Origin: Pseudomonas sp. Irchel 3E20
Lineage (GTDB): Bacteria; Pseudomonadota; Gammaproteobacteria; Pseudomonadales; Pseudomonadaceae
DNA: 64,000 nucleotides
Direction of reading: 5' to 3'
NCBI RefSeq assembly: GCF_900187645.1
Contig: NZ_FYEE01000003.1
Span: forward strand, 308,552-372,551
The translations under genes and the position numbers were made by a program. Below the pieces are notes generated by a model. That model made no database searches. It saw only the letters and a program-made list of their open reading frames with translations, and had not been told where the DNA came from. Position 1 is the first letter of the stretch. The number at the start of each line of letters is the position of its first letter. Shown here piece by piece: positions 54,135 through 64,000 of this stretch.

Positions 54135-54227
54135 GACAGGGCCGTAGTAAAAAAGGGGTGGGCATTGTACCTGCCTGGCGCCGGTTAATCGCGGGTCCAT
54201 TTGCAGGGGCCGGTTTTTTGCGCCGGT

Positions 54228-54701
54228 TCAGCCGCGTCGGGACGCAGCCTGGGCCGGGCGCAAGCGCATGTGTAGCAGCGGGTAGGGCTGGCCCATGCCA
54301 TCGTGCTCTGAGCGACCGACGGCTTCAAAACCTTGCTTGAGGTAGAAACCCAGGGCTTGCGGGTTCTGTTCGTTGACGTCCAGTTGATCGGCATTGAGGT
54401 GCTCGATGGCATAGCGCAGCAACTGCTTGCCCAGGCCCTGGCCACGCTGGGCTGGGTCGATGAAGAGCATTTCGATCTTGCCCGCCGCGATGCCGGCGAA
54501 CCCGGTGATGTGCTGGCGTGCGTCCTTGGTGCAGATCAGCATCACCGCATCCAGGTAGCGGGTGCGCACCAGGTCCTTGAGCAGGCTGATGTAGCTCTCG
54601 GGCAGGAAGTTGTGGGTGGCGCGTACCGAGGCTTCCCACACCTGGGTCAACTCGTCGTAGTCGCTCTGTTTGGGGGTGTGGATGGCCGAGTGCTTGAGCA
54701 T
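54228..54701 (-). CDS. GNAT-family N-acetyltransferase
   Basis: 157 residues. The acetyl-CoA loop is AQRGQGLGKQLLRYAI, and LDVNEQNPQALGFYLKQGFE is the C-terminal GNAT signature; resembles the YjaB group. The ATG at 54701 follows AAGGAA. Substrate unknown. It sits just beyond the rimO terminator. Confidence 0.82.
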   Translation of the reverse strand: MLKHSAIHTPKQSDYDELTQVWEASVRATHNFLPESYISLLKDLVRTRYLDAVMLICTKDARQHITGFAGIAAGKIEMLFIDPAQRGQGLGKQLLRYAIEHLNADQLDVNEQNPQALGFYLKQGFEAVGRSEHDGMGQPYPLLHMRLRPAQAASRRG

Positions 54702-54749
54702 GCCGGCGGTTCCTTGTGCGGTGGTGGCGATGCCCAGAACGATAGCCGT

Positions 54750-54787
54750 AAAAAAGCCCCGCATCTTGTCACAGAGCAGGGCTTTTT
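54750..54787 (-). terminator. Terminator of rimO
   Basis: On the minus strand AAAAAGCCCTGC and GCGGGGCTTTTT enclose a loop; 13 bp after the rimO stop and before the GNAT start. Confidence 0.85.
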
Positions 54788-54799
54788 CAGCTTCAGGCC

Positions 54800-56137
54800 T
54801 TAGATCTGTTCGGCCCAGAGGTCGTATTCGTCGGCGTCGGTGACTTTGCACCAGACCTTGTCGCCAGGCTTGAGGTTGCTGCCGTTGTCGATGAACACGT
54901 TGCCGTCGATTTCCGGGGCGTCGAAGAAGCAGCGGCCGACGGCGCCCTGTTCGTCAACTTCGTCCACCAGCACTTCGATCTCGCGGCCGATGCGCTGTTG
55001 CAGGCGCGCCGAGCTGATGGCCTGTTGATGGGCCATGAAGCGGTCCCAGCGATCCTGCTTGACGTCATCGGGCACGATGGCCGCGTCCAGGAGGTTGGCC
55101 GGGGCGCCTTCGACCGGCGAATACTGGAAGCAACCGACGCGGTCGAGCTGGGCTTCGGTCAGCCAGTCGAGCAGGTACTGGAAGTCTTCTTCGGTTTCGC
55201 CGGGGAAACCGACGATGAAGGTGGAGCGGATGATGAGATCCGGGCAGATCACGCGCCAGTTCTTGATCCGCGCCAGGGTCTTGTCTTCAAAGGCTGGGCG
55301 TTTCATGGCCTTGAGCACTTTGGGGCTGGCGTGCTGGAACGGGATGTCCAGGTACGGCAGGATCTTGCCGGCGGCCATCAGGGGGATCAGTTCGTCCACG
55401 TGAGGGTAGGGGTAGACGTAGTGCAGGCGCACCCACACGCCGAGGCTGCTCAGGGCTTCGCACAGTTCGGTCATGCGGGTTTTCACCGGCGCGCCGTTCC
55501 AGAACCCGGTGCGGTACTTGACGTCCACGCCGTAGGCGCTGGTGTCCTGGGAAATCACCAGCAGTTCCTTGACCCCGGCCTTGACCAGGCGCTGGGCCTC
55601 GTCCAGCACGTCGCCCACCGGGCGGCTGACCAGTTTGCCGCGCATCGAGGGGATGATGCAGAAGCTGCAACTGTGGTTGCAGCCTTCGGAAATCTTCAGG
55701 TAGGCGTAGTGGCGCGGCGTTAGCTTGATGCCTTGCGGCGGCACCAGGTCGATCAGCGGGTTGTGGTCCTGGCGTGGTGGCACGGCGTCGTGCACCGCGT
55801 TGACCACTTGCTCGTACTGCTGCGGGCCGGTCACCGCGAGCACGCTGGGGTGCACGTTGCGGATATTGCCTTCTTCGACACCCATGCAACCGGTGACGAT
55901 GACCTTGCCGTTTTCCTTGATGGCTTCACCGATCACTTCCAACGACTCGGCCTTGGCCGAATCGATGAAACCGCAGGTGTTGACGACTACCACGTCGGCG
56001 TCCTGGTAGGTGGACACGACGTCATAGCCCTCCATTCGCAACTGCGTGAGGATGCGCTCGGAGTCGACCAAGGCTTTTGGGCAACCCAAAGAGACGAAGC
56101 CAACCTTGGGATTGGCCGGCGCGGGGGTGGTGGACAT
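54800..56137 (-). CDS. rimO: RimO, ribosomal protein S12 methylthiotransferase
   Basis: 445 residues: N-terminal UPF0004 cluster ([35 protein letters not shown]), radical-SAM motif CNHSCSFC and a C-terminal TRAM domain. It methylthiolates Asp88-equivalent of S12. The start [20 protein letters not shown] is favoured over an upstream frame. Confidence 0.96.
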   Translation of the reverse strand: MSTTPAPANPKVGFVSLGCPKALVDSERILTQLRMEGYDVVSTYQDADVVVVNTCGFIDSAKAESLEVIGEAIKENGKVIVTGCMGVEEGNIRNVHPSVLAVTGPQQYEQVVNAVHDAVPPRQDHNPLIDLVPPQGIKLTPRHYAYLKISEGCNHSCSFCIIPSMRGKLVSRPVGDVLDEAQRLVKAGVKELLVISQDTSAYGVDVKYRTGFWNGAPVKTRMTELCEALSSLGVWVRLHYVYPYPHVDELIPLMAAGKILPYLDIPFQHASPKVLKAMKRPAFEDKTLARIKNWRVICPDLIIRSTFIVGFPGETEEDFQYLLDWLTEAQLDRVGCFQYSPVEGAPANLLDAAIVPDDVKQDRWDRFMAHQQAISSARLQQRIGREIEVLVDEVDEQGAVGRCFFDAPEIDGNVFIDNGSNLKPGDKVWCKVTDADEYDLWAEQI

Positions 56138-56444
56138 GTCTAACCTCGGTATGGAATGACACAACCGGTCGGGCACGACGAGGTTGCGGGTGGGCGCTTG
56201 GCTGCGCCTCTGGTCAAAAAGTGCGCAATTCTAGCGATGGGAAACGCACTTGACCAGCTTTATGCAGGGAAAAACGACGAGTGCTGCGCTATGCTTCGCG
56301 CCGTCAAGACCGAGCGGATCCCGTAGGTCAATTGAGAATCTGTTACAACGCGTAAAACGCCCATGCTGCACGACAGGTCGCGCGGGTTTTTCAAGTGTAG
56401 GCGCGCTTTCCAATTAAGCCCCGGTGCGGTGGCAGGAGTGGTTG
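56138..56444. other. Divergent intergenic region, rimO-kup
   Basis: About 300 bp containing the promoters of the divergent rimO and kup genes. No additional gene, repeat or operator that I can identify. Confidence 0.6.
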
Positions 56445-58346
56445 ATGGGTCAGGCAAGTAGTCAGGTGGCGGATGCCGGGCATTCGCCCGCCAAGCCGTT
56501 GAGCATGCTGGTGGCGGCGGTCGGGGTGGTTTACGGCGATATCGGCACCAGCCCGTTGTACACCCTCAAAGAGGTGTTTTCCGGCGGGTACGGAGTACCG
56601 GTCAATCACGATGGGGTGCTGGGCATCCTGGCGCTGATTTTCTGGTCGCTGATCTGGGTAGTTTCGATCAAGTACATGCTGTTTGTGTTGCGCGCCGACA
56701 ACCAGGGCGAGGGCGGCATCATGGCCCTGACCGCCCTGGCACGGCGGGCGGCGGCGGATCACCCGCGCCTGCGCACCCTGCTGGTGGTGTGCGGCTTGAT
56801 CGGCGCTGCGCTGTTCTATGGCGACAGCATGATTACCCCGGCGATTTCCGTGCTTTCGGCCATTGAAGGGCTGGGCCTGGCCTTCGACGGCATCGACCAT
56901 TGGGTGGTGCCGCTGTCGCTGGTGGTGCTGGTGGCGTTGTTCCTGATCCAGAGCCATGGCACGGCGCGCATCGGCATCCTGTTCGGCCCGGTGATGGTGA
57001 CTTGGTTCCTGGTGCTGGGGGCGCTGGGCGTCTGGGGCATCGTCCATCAACCGGAAGTGCTCAAGGCGATGAACCCGGTGTGGGCTGTGCGCTTCTTTAT
57101 GGTGCACCCGGGCATGGGCGTGGCGATCCTCGGCGCGGTGGTGCTGGCGCTGACCGGCGCTGAGGCGCTGTACGCCGACATGGGCCACTTCGGCCGCAAG
57201 CCGATTGCCCGTGCCTGGTTCATCCTGGTGCTGCCGGCGTTGGTGCTGAACTACTTCGGCCAGGGCGCGATGCTGCTGGCGGACCCGGAAGCGGCGCGCA
57301 ACCCCTTCTACCTGCTGGCGCCGAGCTGGGCGCTGATCCCGCTGGTGGCGCTCTCGACCCTGGCCACGGTGATCGCCTCCCAAGCGGTGATTTCCGGGGC
57401 GTTCTCCCTGACCCGTCAAGCGATCCAACTCGGCTACATCCCGCGCATGCACATCCAGCACACCTCTAGCGATGAGCAGGGGCAAATCTACATCGGCGCC
57501 GTCAACTGGGCGCTGATGGTCGGGGTGATCCTGCTGGTGCTGGGCTTCGAGTCGTCCGGCGCCCTGGCCTCGGCTTATGGCGTGGCGGTGACCGGCACCA
57601 TGCTGATGACCACCATCCTGGTGTCGGCAGTGATGCTGCTGTTGTGGAAATGGCCACCGATCCTCGCGGTGCCGGTGTTACTGGGGTTCCTGCTGGTCGA
57701 TGGCCTGTTCTTCGCTGCCAACGTGCCGAAAATCATTCAGGGCGGCGCCTTCCCGGTGCTGGCGGGCATCGTTTTGTTCGTGTTGATGACCACCTGGAAG
57801 CGTGGCAAGCAACTGCTGGTCGATCGCCTGGACGAAAGCGGGTTGCCGCTGCCGATCTTTATCAGCAGCATCCGCGTGCAGCCACCGCATCGGGTTCAGG
57901 GTACAGCGGTGTTTCTCACCGCCCGTCCGGACGCTGTGCCCCATGCCTTGCTGCATAACCTGCTGCACAACCAGGTGCTGCACGAACAGGTGGTGCTGCT
58001 GACGGTGGTCTATGAAGACATCCCCCGCGTACCGGCGTCGCGGCGCTTCGAAGTGGTGGCCCATGGCGAAGGCTTCTTCCGGGTCATTCTGCACTTTGGC
58101 TTCACCGACGAACCCGACGTACCCCAGGCCCTGAAGCTCTGCCACCTGCAAGACCTGGACTTCAGCCCCATGCGCACCACCTACTTCCTGAGCCGCGAAA
58201 CGGTGATCGCCTCTAAGCTCGAAGGCATGGCCCGCTGGCGCGAAGCCTTGTTCGCCTTCATGTTGAAAAACGCCAACGGCAACCTGCGTTTCTTCAACCT
58301 GCCGGTAAACCGGGTGATCGAACTGGGCACCCAAGTCGAGATGTAA
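56445..58346 (+). CDS. kup: Kup, low-affinity K+ uptake protein
   Basis: 633 residues: twelve membrane spans followed by a cytoplasmic C-terminal domain. The N-terminal signature [14 protein letters not shown] and [12 protein letters not shown] are diagnostic. It imports K+ with H+. The ATG at 56445, with AGGAG 8 bp before it, is preferred over GTG at 56424. Confidence 0.95.
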   Translation: MGQASSQVADAGHSPAKPLSMLVAAVGVVYGDIGTSPLYTLKEVFSGGYGVPVNHDGVLGILALIFWSLIWVVSIKYMLFVLRADNQGEGGIMALTALARRAAADHPRLRTLLVVCGLIGAALFYGDSMITPAISVLSAIEGLGLAFDGIDHWVVPLSLVVLVALFLIQSHGTARIGILFGPVMVTWFLVLGALGVWGIVHQPEVLKAMNPVWAVRFFMVHPGMGVAILGAVVLALTGAEALYADMGHFGRKPIARAWFILVLPALVLNYFGQGAMLLADPEAARNPFYLLAPSWALIPLVALSTLATVIASQAVISGAFSLTRQAIQLGYIPRMHIQHTSSDEQGQIYIGAVNWALMVGVILLVLGFESSGALASAYGVAVTGTMLMTTILVSAVMLLLWKWPPILAVPVLLGFLLVDGLFFAANVPKIIQGGAFPVLAGIVLFVLMTTWKRGKQLLVDRLDESGLPLPIFISSIRVQPPHRVQGTAVFLTARPDAVPHALLHNLLHNQVLHEQVVLLTVVYEDIPRVPASRRFEVVAHGEGFFRVILHFGFTDEPDVPQALKLCHLQDLDFSPMRTTYFLSRETVIASKLEGMARWREALFAFMLKNANGNLRFFNLPVNRVIELGTQVEM

Positions 58347-58358
58347 GCCCGCGCCACC

Positions 58359-58398
58359 AAAAAGCCCCCGTTGCCTTGCGGCAGCGGGGGCTTTTTTT
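58359..58398. terminator. Bidirectional terminator between kup and acvB
   Basis: AAAAAGCCCCCGTTGCC and GGCAGCGGGGGCTTTTTTT form a long stem with a TTGC loop, A/T-flanked on both sides, between converging genes. Confidence 0.95.
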
Positions 58399-58411
58399 GT
58401 GTGGGCTCAGC

Positions 58412-59707
58412 TTATTGTTCGGCGACTTTGCTGTCGTTCTGGCGTTTGTTGATGAGGTCCACCAAACGCTTGGCCAGGGCCGGGTAGTTTTCGTCGAAGT
58501 GATGGCCACCGGGCAGTTTCACCACTTCGCCGACGACGCTCTTGTCGGTGCAGCCGCTTTCGTCGGCCTCTTCGCCGCCGTAGATGCACACCACTTTGGC
58601 GGCGGGCAGCTTGGCCATTTCCGGGCCGGTGGCGGCTTCTTTGCCGGCGTTGCCGAGCCAGCCTTCGACTTCGATTTCAAAGCTGCCGGTGCGGGCGAAG
58701 GCCAGCAGGATAATGGCATCGACCCGTTGCTGCTCGGCCTCGGGCAAGCGGTTGTAGATGGCCGGCAGCACATCGGCACCGAAGGAGTAACCGGTGAGGA
58801 CGAAGCGCTTGGTGCCCCATTTTTGCCGGTAGTGCTGCATCAGTTCGCTCAGGTCGGTGGCGCTTTGCTCGGGGCTCTTGTGCTGCCAGTAGTAGCGCAG
58901 GGTGTCGATGCCCACGACCGGGTAGCCGATCTTGGCCATTTCCCCGGCCACGTCCTTGTCCAGGTCGCGCCAGCCGCCGTCGCCGGAGAGGAATAGGGTC
59001 ACGGTGTCGTTGTTCGCCTGGGCCGGGACTTCCACCACGGGGATGTTCAGGCCGCCATTGCCCTTGTCGGCGCCGATCAGGATTTTGCGCAGCTCGTTGT
59101 TCAGCACTTGGGTCAGGTTGATGTCGTAGTCGCTGATGCTGGTTTGCGCATTGGGCTGGTCGCGCACGAAGCCTGCGCTGGTGTCATCGGGGTTGTCGTT
59201 CCACGCCGCCAGCCAATGGCCGTGAGCTGCTTTCCTGGGCAGCAGGTGGGTGCAGCCGGGTTTTTCCAGGGCCAGGTCCACCGAGACAGCCTGGGCCTTG
59301 TCGTCTTTCTGTTCCGCCAGCCAACGCCAGGCCAGCACCGCGCCCGGGCCGATGCCGCTGACCAGGGTCGCCGGGCCGTGCAACTGGCGTAGCGCCGATT
59401 GCAGGGCGCGGCCCTGGTGGATGCAGTCGCTGGGCAGGATCACCTGGACGATCTGTGCACTGGCGCCACGGCTCAGGGCCAGCAACTGGGCGTCGCTGAG
59501 TGTCTGTTCGTCGGTCACCGCCACCACCACGTGGGCCCGTGGTGCGGTGCCGGGGGTGACACGGGTTATCGCGGCGCCATCGGCCGGCGCCAGGCGTTCC
59601 AGGCTCGGTTCGGGCGCCGGGCGGTTCCAATACCAGTAACCGAGCGCGGCGATCAGGGCCAGGGTCACCAGGGTGACCAATACATACCGCCAGAAGCGTA
59701 GAGTCAT
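58412..59707 (-). CDS. AcvB/VirJ-family periplasmic aminoacyl-phosphatidylglycerol hydrolase
   Basis: 431 residues with one N-terminal membrane anchor (VLVTLVTLALIAALGYWYW), an N-terminal VirJ-like domain and a C-terminal alpha/beta-hydrolase with GYSFGADV (nucleophile) and GGHHFDENY (His). The P. aeruginosa homologue PA0919 hydrolyses alanyl-phosphatidylglycerol in the periplasm. It follows mprF with a 1-bp overlap, forming a synthase/hydrolase pair. Confidence 0.88.
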   Translation of the reverse strand: MTLRFWRYVLVTLVTLALIAALGYWYWNRPAPEPSLERLAPADGAAITRVTPGTAPRAHVVVAVTDEQTLSDAQLLALSRGASAQIVQVILPSDCIHQGRALQSALRQLHGPATLVSGIGPGAVLAWRWLAEQKDDKAQAVSVDLALEKPGCTHLLPRKAAHGHWLAAWNDNPDDTSAGFVRDQPNAQTSISDYDINLTQVLNNELRKILIGADKGNGGLNIPVVEVPAQANNDTVTLFLSGDGGWRDLDKDVAGEMAKIGYPVVGIDTLRYYWQHKSPEQSATDLSELMQHYRQKWGTKRFVLTGYSFGADVLPAIYNRLPEAEQQRVDAIILLAFARTGSFEIEVEGWLGNAGKEAATGPEMAKLPAAKVVCIYGGEEADESGCTDKSVVGEVVKLPGGHHFDENYPALAKRLVDLINKRQNDSKVAEQ

Positions 59708-62349
59708 CAGCGTTTCACCAATCCAGTCAGGCCGCCCGCAATCAGGGCGGCAGTATCGGCCAGAGCCACCAGCGGATCGAGTCCGGCGGGGACAGCCATG
59801 TAACGCGGTTCCCAGTCCGGCTGGAACTTGTCCTTGAAGCGGCGCAGGCCTTGGAAGTTGTACAACTGCTCGCCACGGCGGAACACCATCGAACCCAGGC
59901 GCTGGGTCAGGGGCGCGCCGCGCCGCGGTTGCAGGCCCGACAGCGGCACCATGCCGAGGCTGAAACGGGCATAGCCGTGGCTTTTATAGTGCTGGATCAG
60001 ACCCACCATCAAAAACTCCATGGTCAACTTGGGCGCGTCCGGGTGGGCGCGCATCAGGTCGAGGCTGGCCAGGTCATGGCTGTAGGTCTCCAGCAGGTTG
60101 GCAAAGGCCACCGGCCGCCCCTCGAAGCGGATCACCGCAACGCGAAAATGCTTGAGGTAGTCCTCGCTGAAACGCCCGAGGGAGAAACCTTTTTCACGCA
60201 CGTTCTTGCCCGTCAGCCAGGCGTCGGAGATGACCTTGAGTTCGTCCATCGGCGCGTGGCCGGGTTCGTGGATCTCCAGGGATAAACCATCGCGGGTGCC
60301 GCGGTTCCAGGTGTAGCGCAGGTCCTTCATCTCCTTGCCTTTGGCTTCGAGGTCAAAACGCAGCAGGTCGACGCGGGCCTCTTCGCCCAACTTGATGGCG
60401 GTGAGGCCGATGTCCATGTAGTACGGCAGGTTCTCCGCGCGCACCTGGTAGAACACCGGGCGGGCATGGTGGATGTCGCACAGGTCACGGAACTGCCAGA
60501 TCATCTCTGCCCGTTGCTGGGGCGGCCCGATGGGGTCGTACAGCGCCACCAGGCTGCGGCCGCGGCGGGCATACATCAGGAAAGCGTCGTCGTTGGGGTG
60601 GAACAGCAGCGCTTTGTCGCCGGTCAGGGCCAGGCCACCGTCGGGTTGGGCCGAGGCCATGAGGATCTTCCAGGCCTTGGCCAGTTCCTCGCTGTTGGGC
60701 AGGTGGATCACCGGGCGTGCGGTGCGCAGCAGCCAGGTCAGCGACACCACCACCAGCACCACGGCGGCGCCCAGCAACGAGCGCAGGCCCCGGGGCGCAT
60801 CGGCGTCGAGGGTGAACTGCCACCACAACTGATGGCTGTAGGGCACGTCCTGGTAGGCGAATAACAGCAGCCAGATCGACGCCCCCAGCACGCACACGCT
60901 GGCCACCAGGTACAGCGGTGAGAAGGGCACTTCGGTGAGGCGGCTGGGGCGGTAGAACGAACTGCGGAACACCGCCAGCAGGCACGCGGTGAGGGTCAGC
61001 AGGCTGGCCTCTTCCCAGTCGAAGCCCTTGAGCAGCGAGAGCAGGGCGCCCACCAGCAGCAACACGGTAGTCAGCATCCACGCCGCCGACAGGCGCCGGC
61101 GCAGGCCCTGGGCCAGCAATAGGCACAACACGCCCACCAGGCTGGCGCCAAAGTGCGAGGCGTCGATCAGGCGATGGGGAATCAGGAAGCCGATGTGCTC
61201 CAGGCGCGTGTCGATCTCGGGTGTCGCCCCGGAAAACAGCAGCACTACCCCCGAGAGGAACACCAGCACCGCAAGAATGGGCGCCGCCAGGCCGGAAGCG
61301 ACCCGCAACGACTGGCGCGACTGGAACAACCGTTGGCCTTCATTGACCAGCAACAGCAAGCACGCCACCAACAGCGGCAGGATCACGTAGATCAAGCGAT
61401 ACAGCAGCAGCGCGGCGGCCAGTGGCGCGGCGCCGAGTTGGTTGGCAAAGGCGGCCAGCAGGATCGCCTCGAACACCCCGACCCCGCCAGGCACATGGCT
61501 GAGCACGCCGGCGGCGAGGGCCAGCAGGTACACCAGCACGAAGGCGCCAAAGGGCGGGGCTTCGGGCAGCAGCAAGTACAGCACGGTGGCGGCAGCGGCC
61601 ACGTCCAGCGCGGTGATAAGCAATTGCAAGAAGGTCAGGCGCCGCCCCGGCAGGCGCAGGGTACGGCGCCCGGCGCGTACCAGCAGGCTGTCTTTGAAGG
61701 GTTGCTCGGGCAGGCGACGGCGGTAGATACCCACGGCCAGCACCGCGCCGAGCAGCAGTACCGCGACGGCAATCGTGCCCAACAGCGCTTCGGGCAGGTG
61801 CAGCGCCGCCGAGGCGGCGGGCAGGTTGCTCAGGGTCGCCAGTGCGGCCAGCGGTGGCAGCGCGCAGCCCAGGGAAAGGCTGGCGAAGAGCGTCATGTGC
61901 GCCACGTCGGACGCCCCCAGGCCATGGCGCGCATACAGGCGATAGCGCACCGAACCGCCCGAAAGCAGGGACAGGCCAATGGCATTGCCGATGGCAAACG
62001 CGGTGAAACCGCCCAGGACCAGGGTGCGCGACGGCAGGCTGACACCCGCATAACGGCTGGCGGACCATTCATAGCCGAGCAGGAAAACGAAACCGGCGGC
62101 TGTCGCGGCCAAGGCACCGAGCAGCGCCGGTTTGGGCACATTCAGGATCGAGTCGTGCAGCGCGTTGAGGTCCAGCGCGCTCAACAAATGGCGGCAGGCG
62201 ATCAAGGCCATGGCGAACAGCAACAGCGTCACGGCCAGGCCGATGGGCTGGCGGTACTTGCTCAGCAAGTCCAGCCATTGCAGGCGTTTGGCAGCGATGG
62301 GTTGGGTTGCGGTGACGGTGTCTTGTGGATCGGACGAATGGGCGCGCAT
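59707..62349 (-). CDS. mprF: MprF-type aminoacyl-phosphatidylglycerol synthase
   Basis: 880 residues: about 14 membrane spans (flippase-like region, residues about 35-520) and a cytoplasmic DUF2156 catalytic domain at the C-terminus (WKILMASAQPDGGLALTGDK, DPIGP, YTWNRGTRDGLS, FSLGMVPLSGL). It transfers an amino acid from tRNA to phosphatidylglycerol and lowers envelope negative charge, which protects from cationic peptides. In P. aeruginosa the product is alanyl-PG. GAGGTG precedes the ATG at 62349; an in-frame TTG just upstream is disregarded. Confidence 0.94.
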   Translation of the reverse strand: MRAHSSDPQDTVTATQPIAAKRLQWLDLLSKYRQPIGLAVTLLLFAMALIACRHLLSALDLNALHDSILNVPKPALLGALAATAAGFVFLLGYEWSASRYAGVSLPSRTLVLGGFTAFAIGNAIGLSLLSGGSVRYRLYARHGLGASDVAHMTLFASLSLGCALPPLAALATLSNLPAASAALHLPEALLGTIAVAVLLLGAVLAVGIYRRRLPEQPFKDSLLVRAGRRTLRLPGRRLTFLQLLITALDVAAAATVLYLLLPEAPPFGAFVLVYLLALAAGVLSHVPGGVGVFEAILLAAFANQLGAAPLAAALLLYRLIYVILPLLVACLLLLVNEGQRLFQSRQSLRVASGLAAPILAVLVFLSGVVLLFSGATPEIDTRLEHIGFLIPHRLIDASHFGASLVGVLCLLLAQGLRRRLSAAWMLTTVLLLVGALLSLLKGFDWEEASLLTLTACLLAVFRSSFYRPSRLTEVPFSPLYLVASVCVLGASIWLLLFAYQDVPYSHQLWWQFTLDADAPRGLRSLLGAAVVLVVVSLTWLLRTARPVIHLPNSEELAKAWKILMASAQPDGGLALTGDKALLFHPNDDAFLMYARRGRSLVALYDPIGPPQQRAEMIWQFRDLCDIHHARPVFYQVRAENLPYYMDIGLTAIKLGEEARVDLLRFDLEAKGKEMKDLRYTWNRGTRDGLSLEIHEPGHAPMDELKVISDAWLTGKNVREKGFSLGRFSEDYLKHFRVAVIRFEGRPVAFANLLETYSHDLASLDLMRAHPDAPKLTMEFLMVGLIQHYKSHGYARFSLGMVPLSGLQPRRGAPLTQRLGSMVFRRGEQLYNFQGLRRFKDKFQPDWEPRYMAVPAGLDPLVALADTAALIAGGLTGLVKR

Positions 62350-62586
62350 CAATCACCTCTTGGATGGTGCGCGACAGGATGGGGGCATCCGGCCAGGTAA
62401 CCAATCCCTGGGGAAAAATTATTTCAGATAGTTACAACGGCAAATCCTGTTTCACCGCCCCCGCGCGGTGTAGGTGCCGGAGTGGAGCAGCGCAAGAGCA
62501 TAGTCGCTAATGGGCGCAGGGTAGCGGCCCGGTGCCTGCTTTTCGCTGCAGGCTATTGTTCTGGAAGGAAATTTCTTACAGGCACA

Positions 62587-62616
62587 AAAAAGGCCACTCT
62601 TGCGAGTAGCCTTTTT
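62587..62616 (-). terminator. Terminator of initiator tRNA copy 1
   Basis: AAAAAGGC-ACTC and GAGT-GCCTTTTT form a stem around TTGC. Near-identical hairpins follow copies 2 (62795-62825) and 3 (63025-63056). Confidence 0.88.
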
Positions 62617-62623
62617 CGATGTT

Positions 62624-62700
<77 letters not shown>

Positions 62701-62794
62701 TCTGTGGGCGGCATTGTACAGGCCAATCAAGATGTGTCAATCGCTAATCTGCCAGGCCGTGCAATCAGCACCTGACCTAAAAACCTGCGCGCAC

Positions 62795-62825
62795 AAAAAA
62801 GGCCACTCTTGCGAGTAGCCTTTTT
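62795..62825 (-). terminator. Terminator of initiator tRNA copy 2
   Basis: Same GGC-ACTC/GAGT-GCC hairpin with flanking A and T runs as for copy 1. Confidence 0.87.
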
Positions 62826-62832
62826 CGATGTT

Positions 62833-62909
<77 letters not shown>

Positions 62910-63024
62910 TCTGTGTGGCGGCATCCTACAGGCATACGCGCAGGTGTCAATCGTTAATGGCTTGGATGGACAACTTAGCTAAGCCTTTGATTGAAAAGGG
63001 TATCTACTCAAAAGCGACACGCAC

Positions 63025-63056
63025 AAAAAAGGCCACTCTTTCGAGTAGCCTTTTTT
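63025..63056 (-). terminator. Terminator of initiator tRNA copy 3
   Basis: As the other two, with a loop variant (TTTC) and a longer T run. Confidence 0.87.
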
Positions 63057-63062
63057 GATGTT

Positions 63063-63139
<77 letters not shown>

Positions 63140-63439
63140 TCTGTGTGGCGGCATTCTACAGAGGAACGCTGGGCTGTCAACCGAAAACCTGGGGAAACCT
63201 CTTTGGCTTCAATCGCTTAGGACCCCGATCGAGAGGACGTGAACCGCTGCAGGGGTTGCCAGGTATGGCTTTCAGCTCTATTGACGACTTTAATTCGATT
63301 GAGCAAATAAATTACTAGCGCTTCTTCCGCCGCCTCAATCAGAAGAAGCAAAGTACTGGTGCTATATACAGTTCTCAGTGCGATACTACGCTTCCATTTA
63401 TCTTGTAGTCCTTTTCCTCTTGGCCAAACCTGCCTTTAT
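63140..63439. other. Intergenic region between the tRNA array and dinB
   Basis: About 300 bp; contains the tRNA promoter side, a LexA-like box near the right end and no gene I can support. The DNA is AT-richer than its surroundings. Confidence 0.5.
63356..63371. promoter_or_regulatory. LexA-like box upstream of dinB
   Basis: CTGGTGCTATATACAG fits CTGT-N8-ACAG with one mismatch, 69 bp upstream of the dinB ATG. Confidence 0.6.
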
Positions 63440-64000
63440 ATGACGCAGCGCAAAATCATCCACGTCGATTGCGACTGTTTTTATGCCGCCATCGAAATGC
63501 GCGACAACCCGGCCCTGGCCGCCAAGCCGTTGGCGGTCGGCGGCCAGGCAGACCATCGGGGCGTGATCGCGACCTGCAACTACGAGGCGCGCGCTTATGG
63601 CGTACGTTCTGCCATGTCGTCCCGCCACGCTTTGCAACTGTGCCCGGACCTGGTCATCGTCAAGCCGCGCATGGACGCCTATAAAGCCGCGTCCAAGGAA
63701 ATCCAGGGAATCTTTCGCGACTACACCGACCTCATTGAGCCGTTGTCGCTGGACGAGGCCTATCTTGATGTCTCCCAGTGCCCGCATTTCGATGGCAGCG
63801 CCACGCGCATCGCCCAGGATATCCGCCGGCGGGTGTCTAACCAGTTGCACATCACGGTGTCGGCGGGGGTGGCGCCGAACAAGTTCCTGGCGAAAATCGC
63901 CAGCGACTGGAAAAAGCCCAATGGGCTGTTCGTGATTACCCCGGATCAGGTCGAGGATTTTGTCTCTGCGCTGCCCGTCAGCAAGTTGCACGGCGTGGGC
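63440..64000 (+). CDS. dinB: DinB, DNA polymerase IV (3' end outside window)
   Basis: 187 codons visible. [20 protein letters not shown] carries the metal-binding Asp residues, and [11 protein letters not shown] is the SLDE palm motif; [15 protein letters not shown] and KPNGLF follow as in Y-family polymerases. An SOS-induced, error-prone translesion polymerase. The downstream little-finger domain is beyond the window. Confidence 0.95.
   Translation, partial: MTQRKIIHVDCDCFYAAIEMRDNPALAAKPLAVGGQADHRGVIATCNYEARAYGVRSAMSSRHALQLCPDLVIVKPRMDAYKAASKEIQGIFRDYTDLIEPLSLDEAYLDVSQCPHFDGSATRIAQDIRRRVSNQLHITVSAGVAPNKFLAKIASDWKKPNGLFVITPDQVEDFVSALPVSKLHGVG

Overview
This window is chromosomal DNA from a fluorescent Pseudomonas, most likely the P. 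fluorescens complex. The evidence is GC-rich coding sequence, REP/REPIN repeats of the P. fluorescens type, an rsmZ sRNA with a GacA box beside fdxA, and gene neighbourhoods known from pseudomonads (aauRS-aatJQMP, glpFKRD, bfr-bfd-grxD, mutS-fdxA-rsmZ, recA-recX, erdR-dgkA, finR-fpr, acvB-mprF). No tools were run; everything comes from reading the sequence.

Layout. 1-3 kb: metR (cut by the window edge) divergent from metE. 3.2-11.6 kb: a secreted alpha/beta hydrolase, glpM, the AauRS two-component system and the acidic amino-acid ABC transporter AatJQMP. AatJ has a sigma-54 promoter with two AauR-type inverted repeats upstream. 11.7-16.8 kb: glycerol regulon glpF-glpK-glpR-glpD with GlpR-type operators. 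17-25.4 kb: housekeeping and stress genes (ybaK, a PhzF homologue, an orphan ferric-type ABC ATPase overlapping argF, a molybdopterin oxidoreductase, grxD, bfr, bfd, a 2-Cys peroxiredoxin). 25.4-29 kb: GacA box, rsmZ, fdxA, mutS.

29.2-42.9 kb is the main accessory element, a contractile tailocin (R-type, Mu/SfV-like phage-tail bacteriocin) inserted between mutS and pncC(cinA)-recA. It has a RecA-cleavable CI/LexA-like repressor, a holin, sheath, tube, a frameshifting tail chaperone pair, a repeat-containing tape measure, the baseplate and spike set, a tail fibre, endolysin and nested spanins. It has no capsid, portal, terminase, replication or integrase genes. ATGCAT-containing operators lie upstream of the repressor and within the structural promoter. 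This suggests that SOS activation of RecA, encoded next door, triggers both production and lysis.

42.9-64 kb: pncC, recA (with an SOS box), recX, a LOG-family protein, a small RHH protein, a PA3611-like exported protein, a DTW tRNA-modification protein, erdR, dgkA, finR/fpr, trmO, rhlG, a DUF1456 protein, a pseudouridine-synthase homologue that has lost its catalytic motifs, a GNAT protein, rimO, kup, acvB-mprF (aminoacyl-phosphatidylglycerol hydrolase and synthase), three identical initiator tRNA genes, and the start of dinB with an SOS-like box.

The least explained items are the inactive-looking pseudouridine synthase, the exact 41-residue repeats in the tape measure, a terminator-like hairpin inside the endolysin coding sequence, a 42-codon ORF just before the holin, and the AT-richer tail-fibre tip module.
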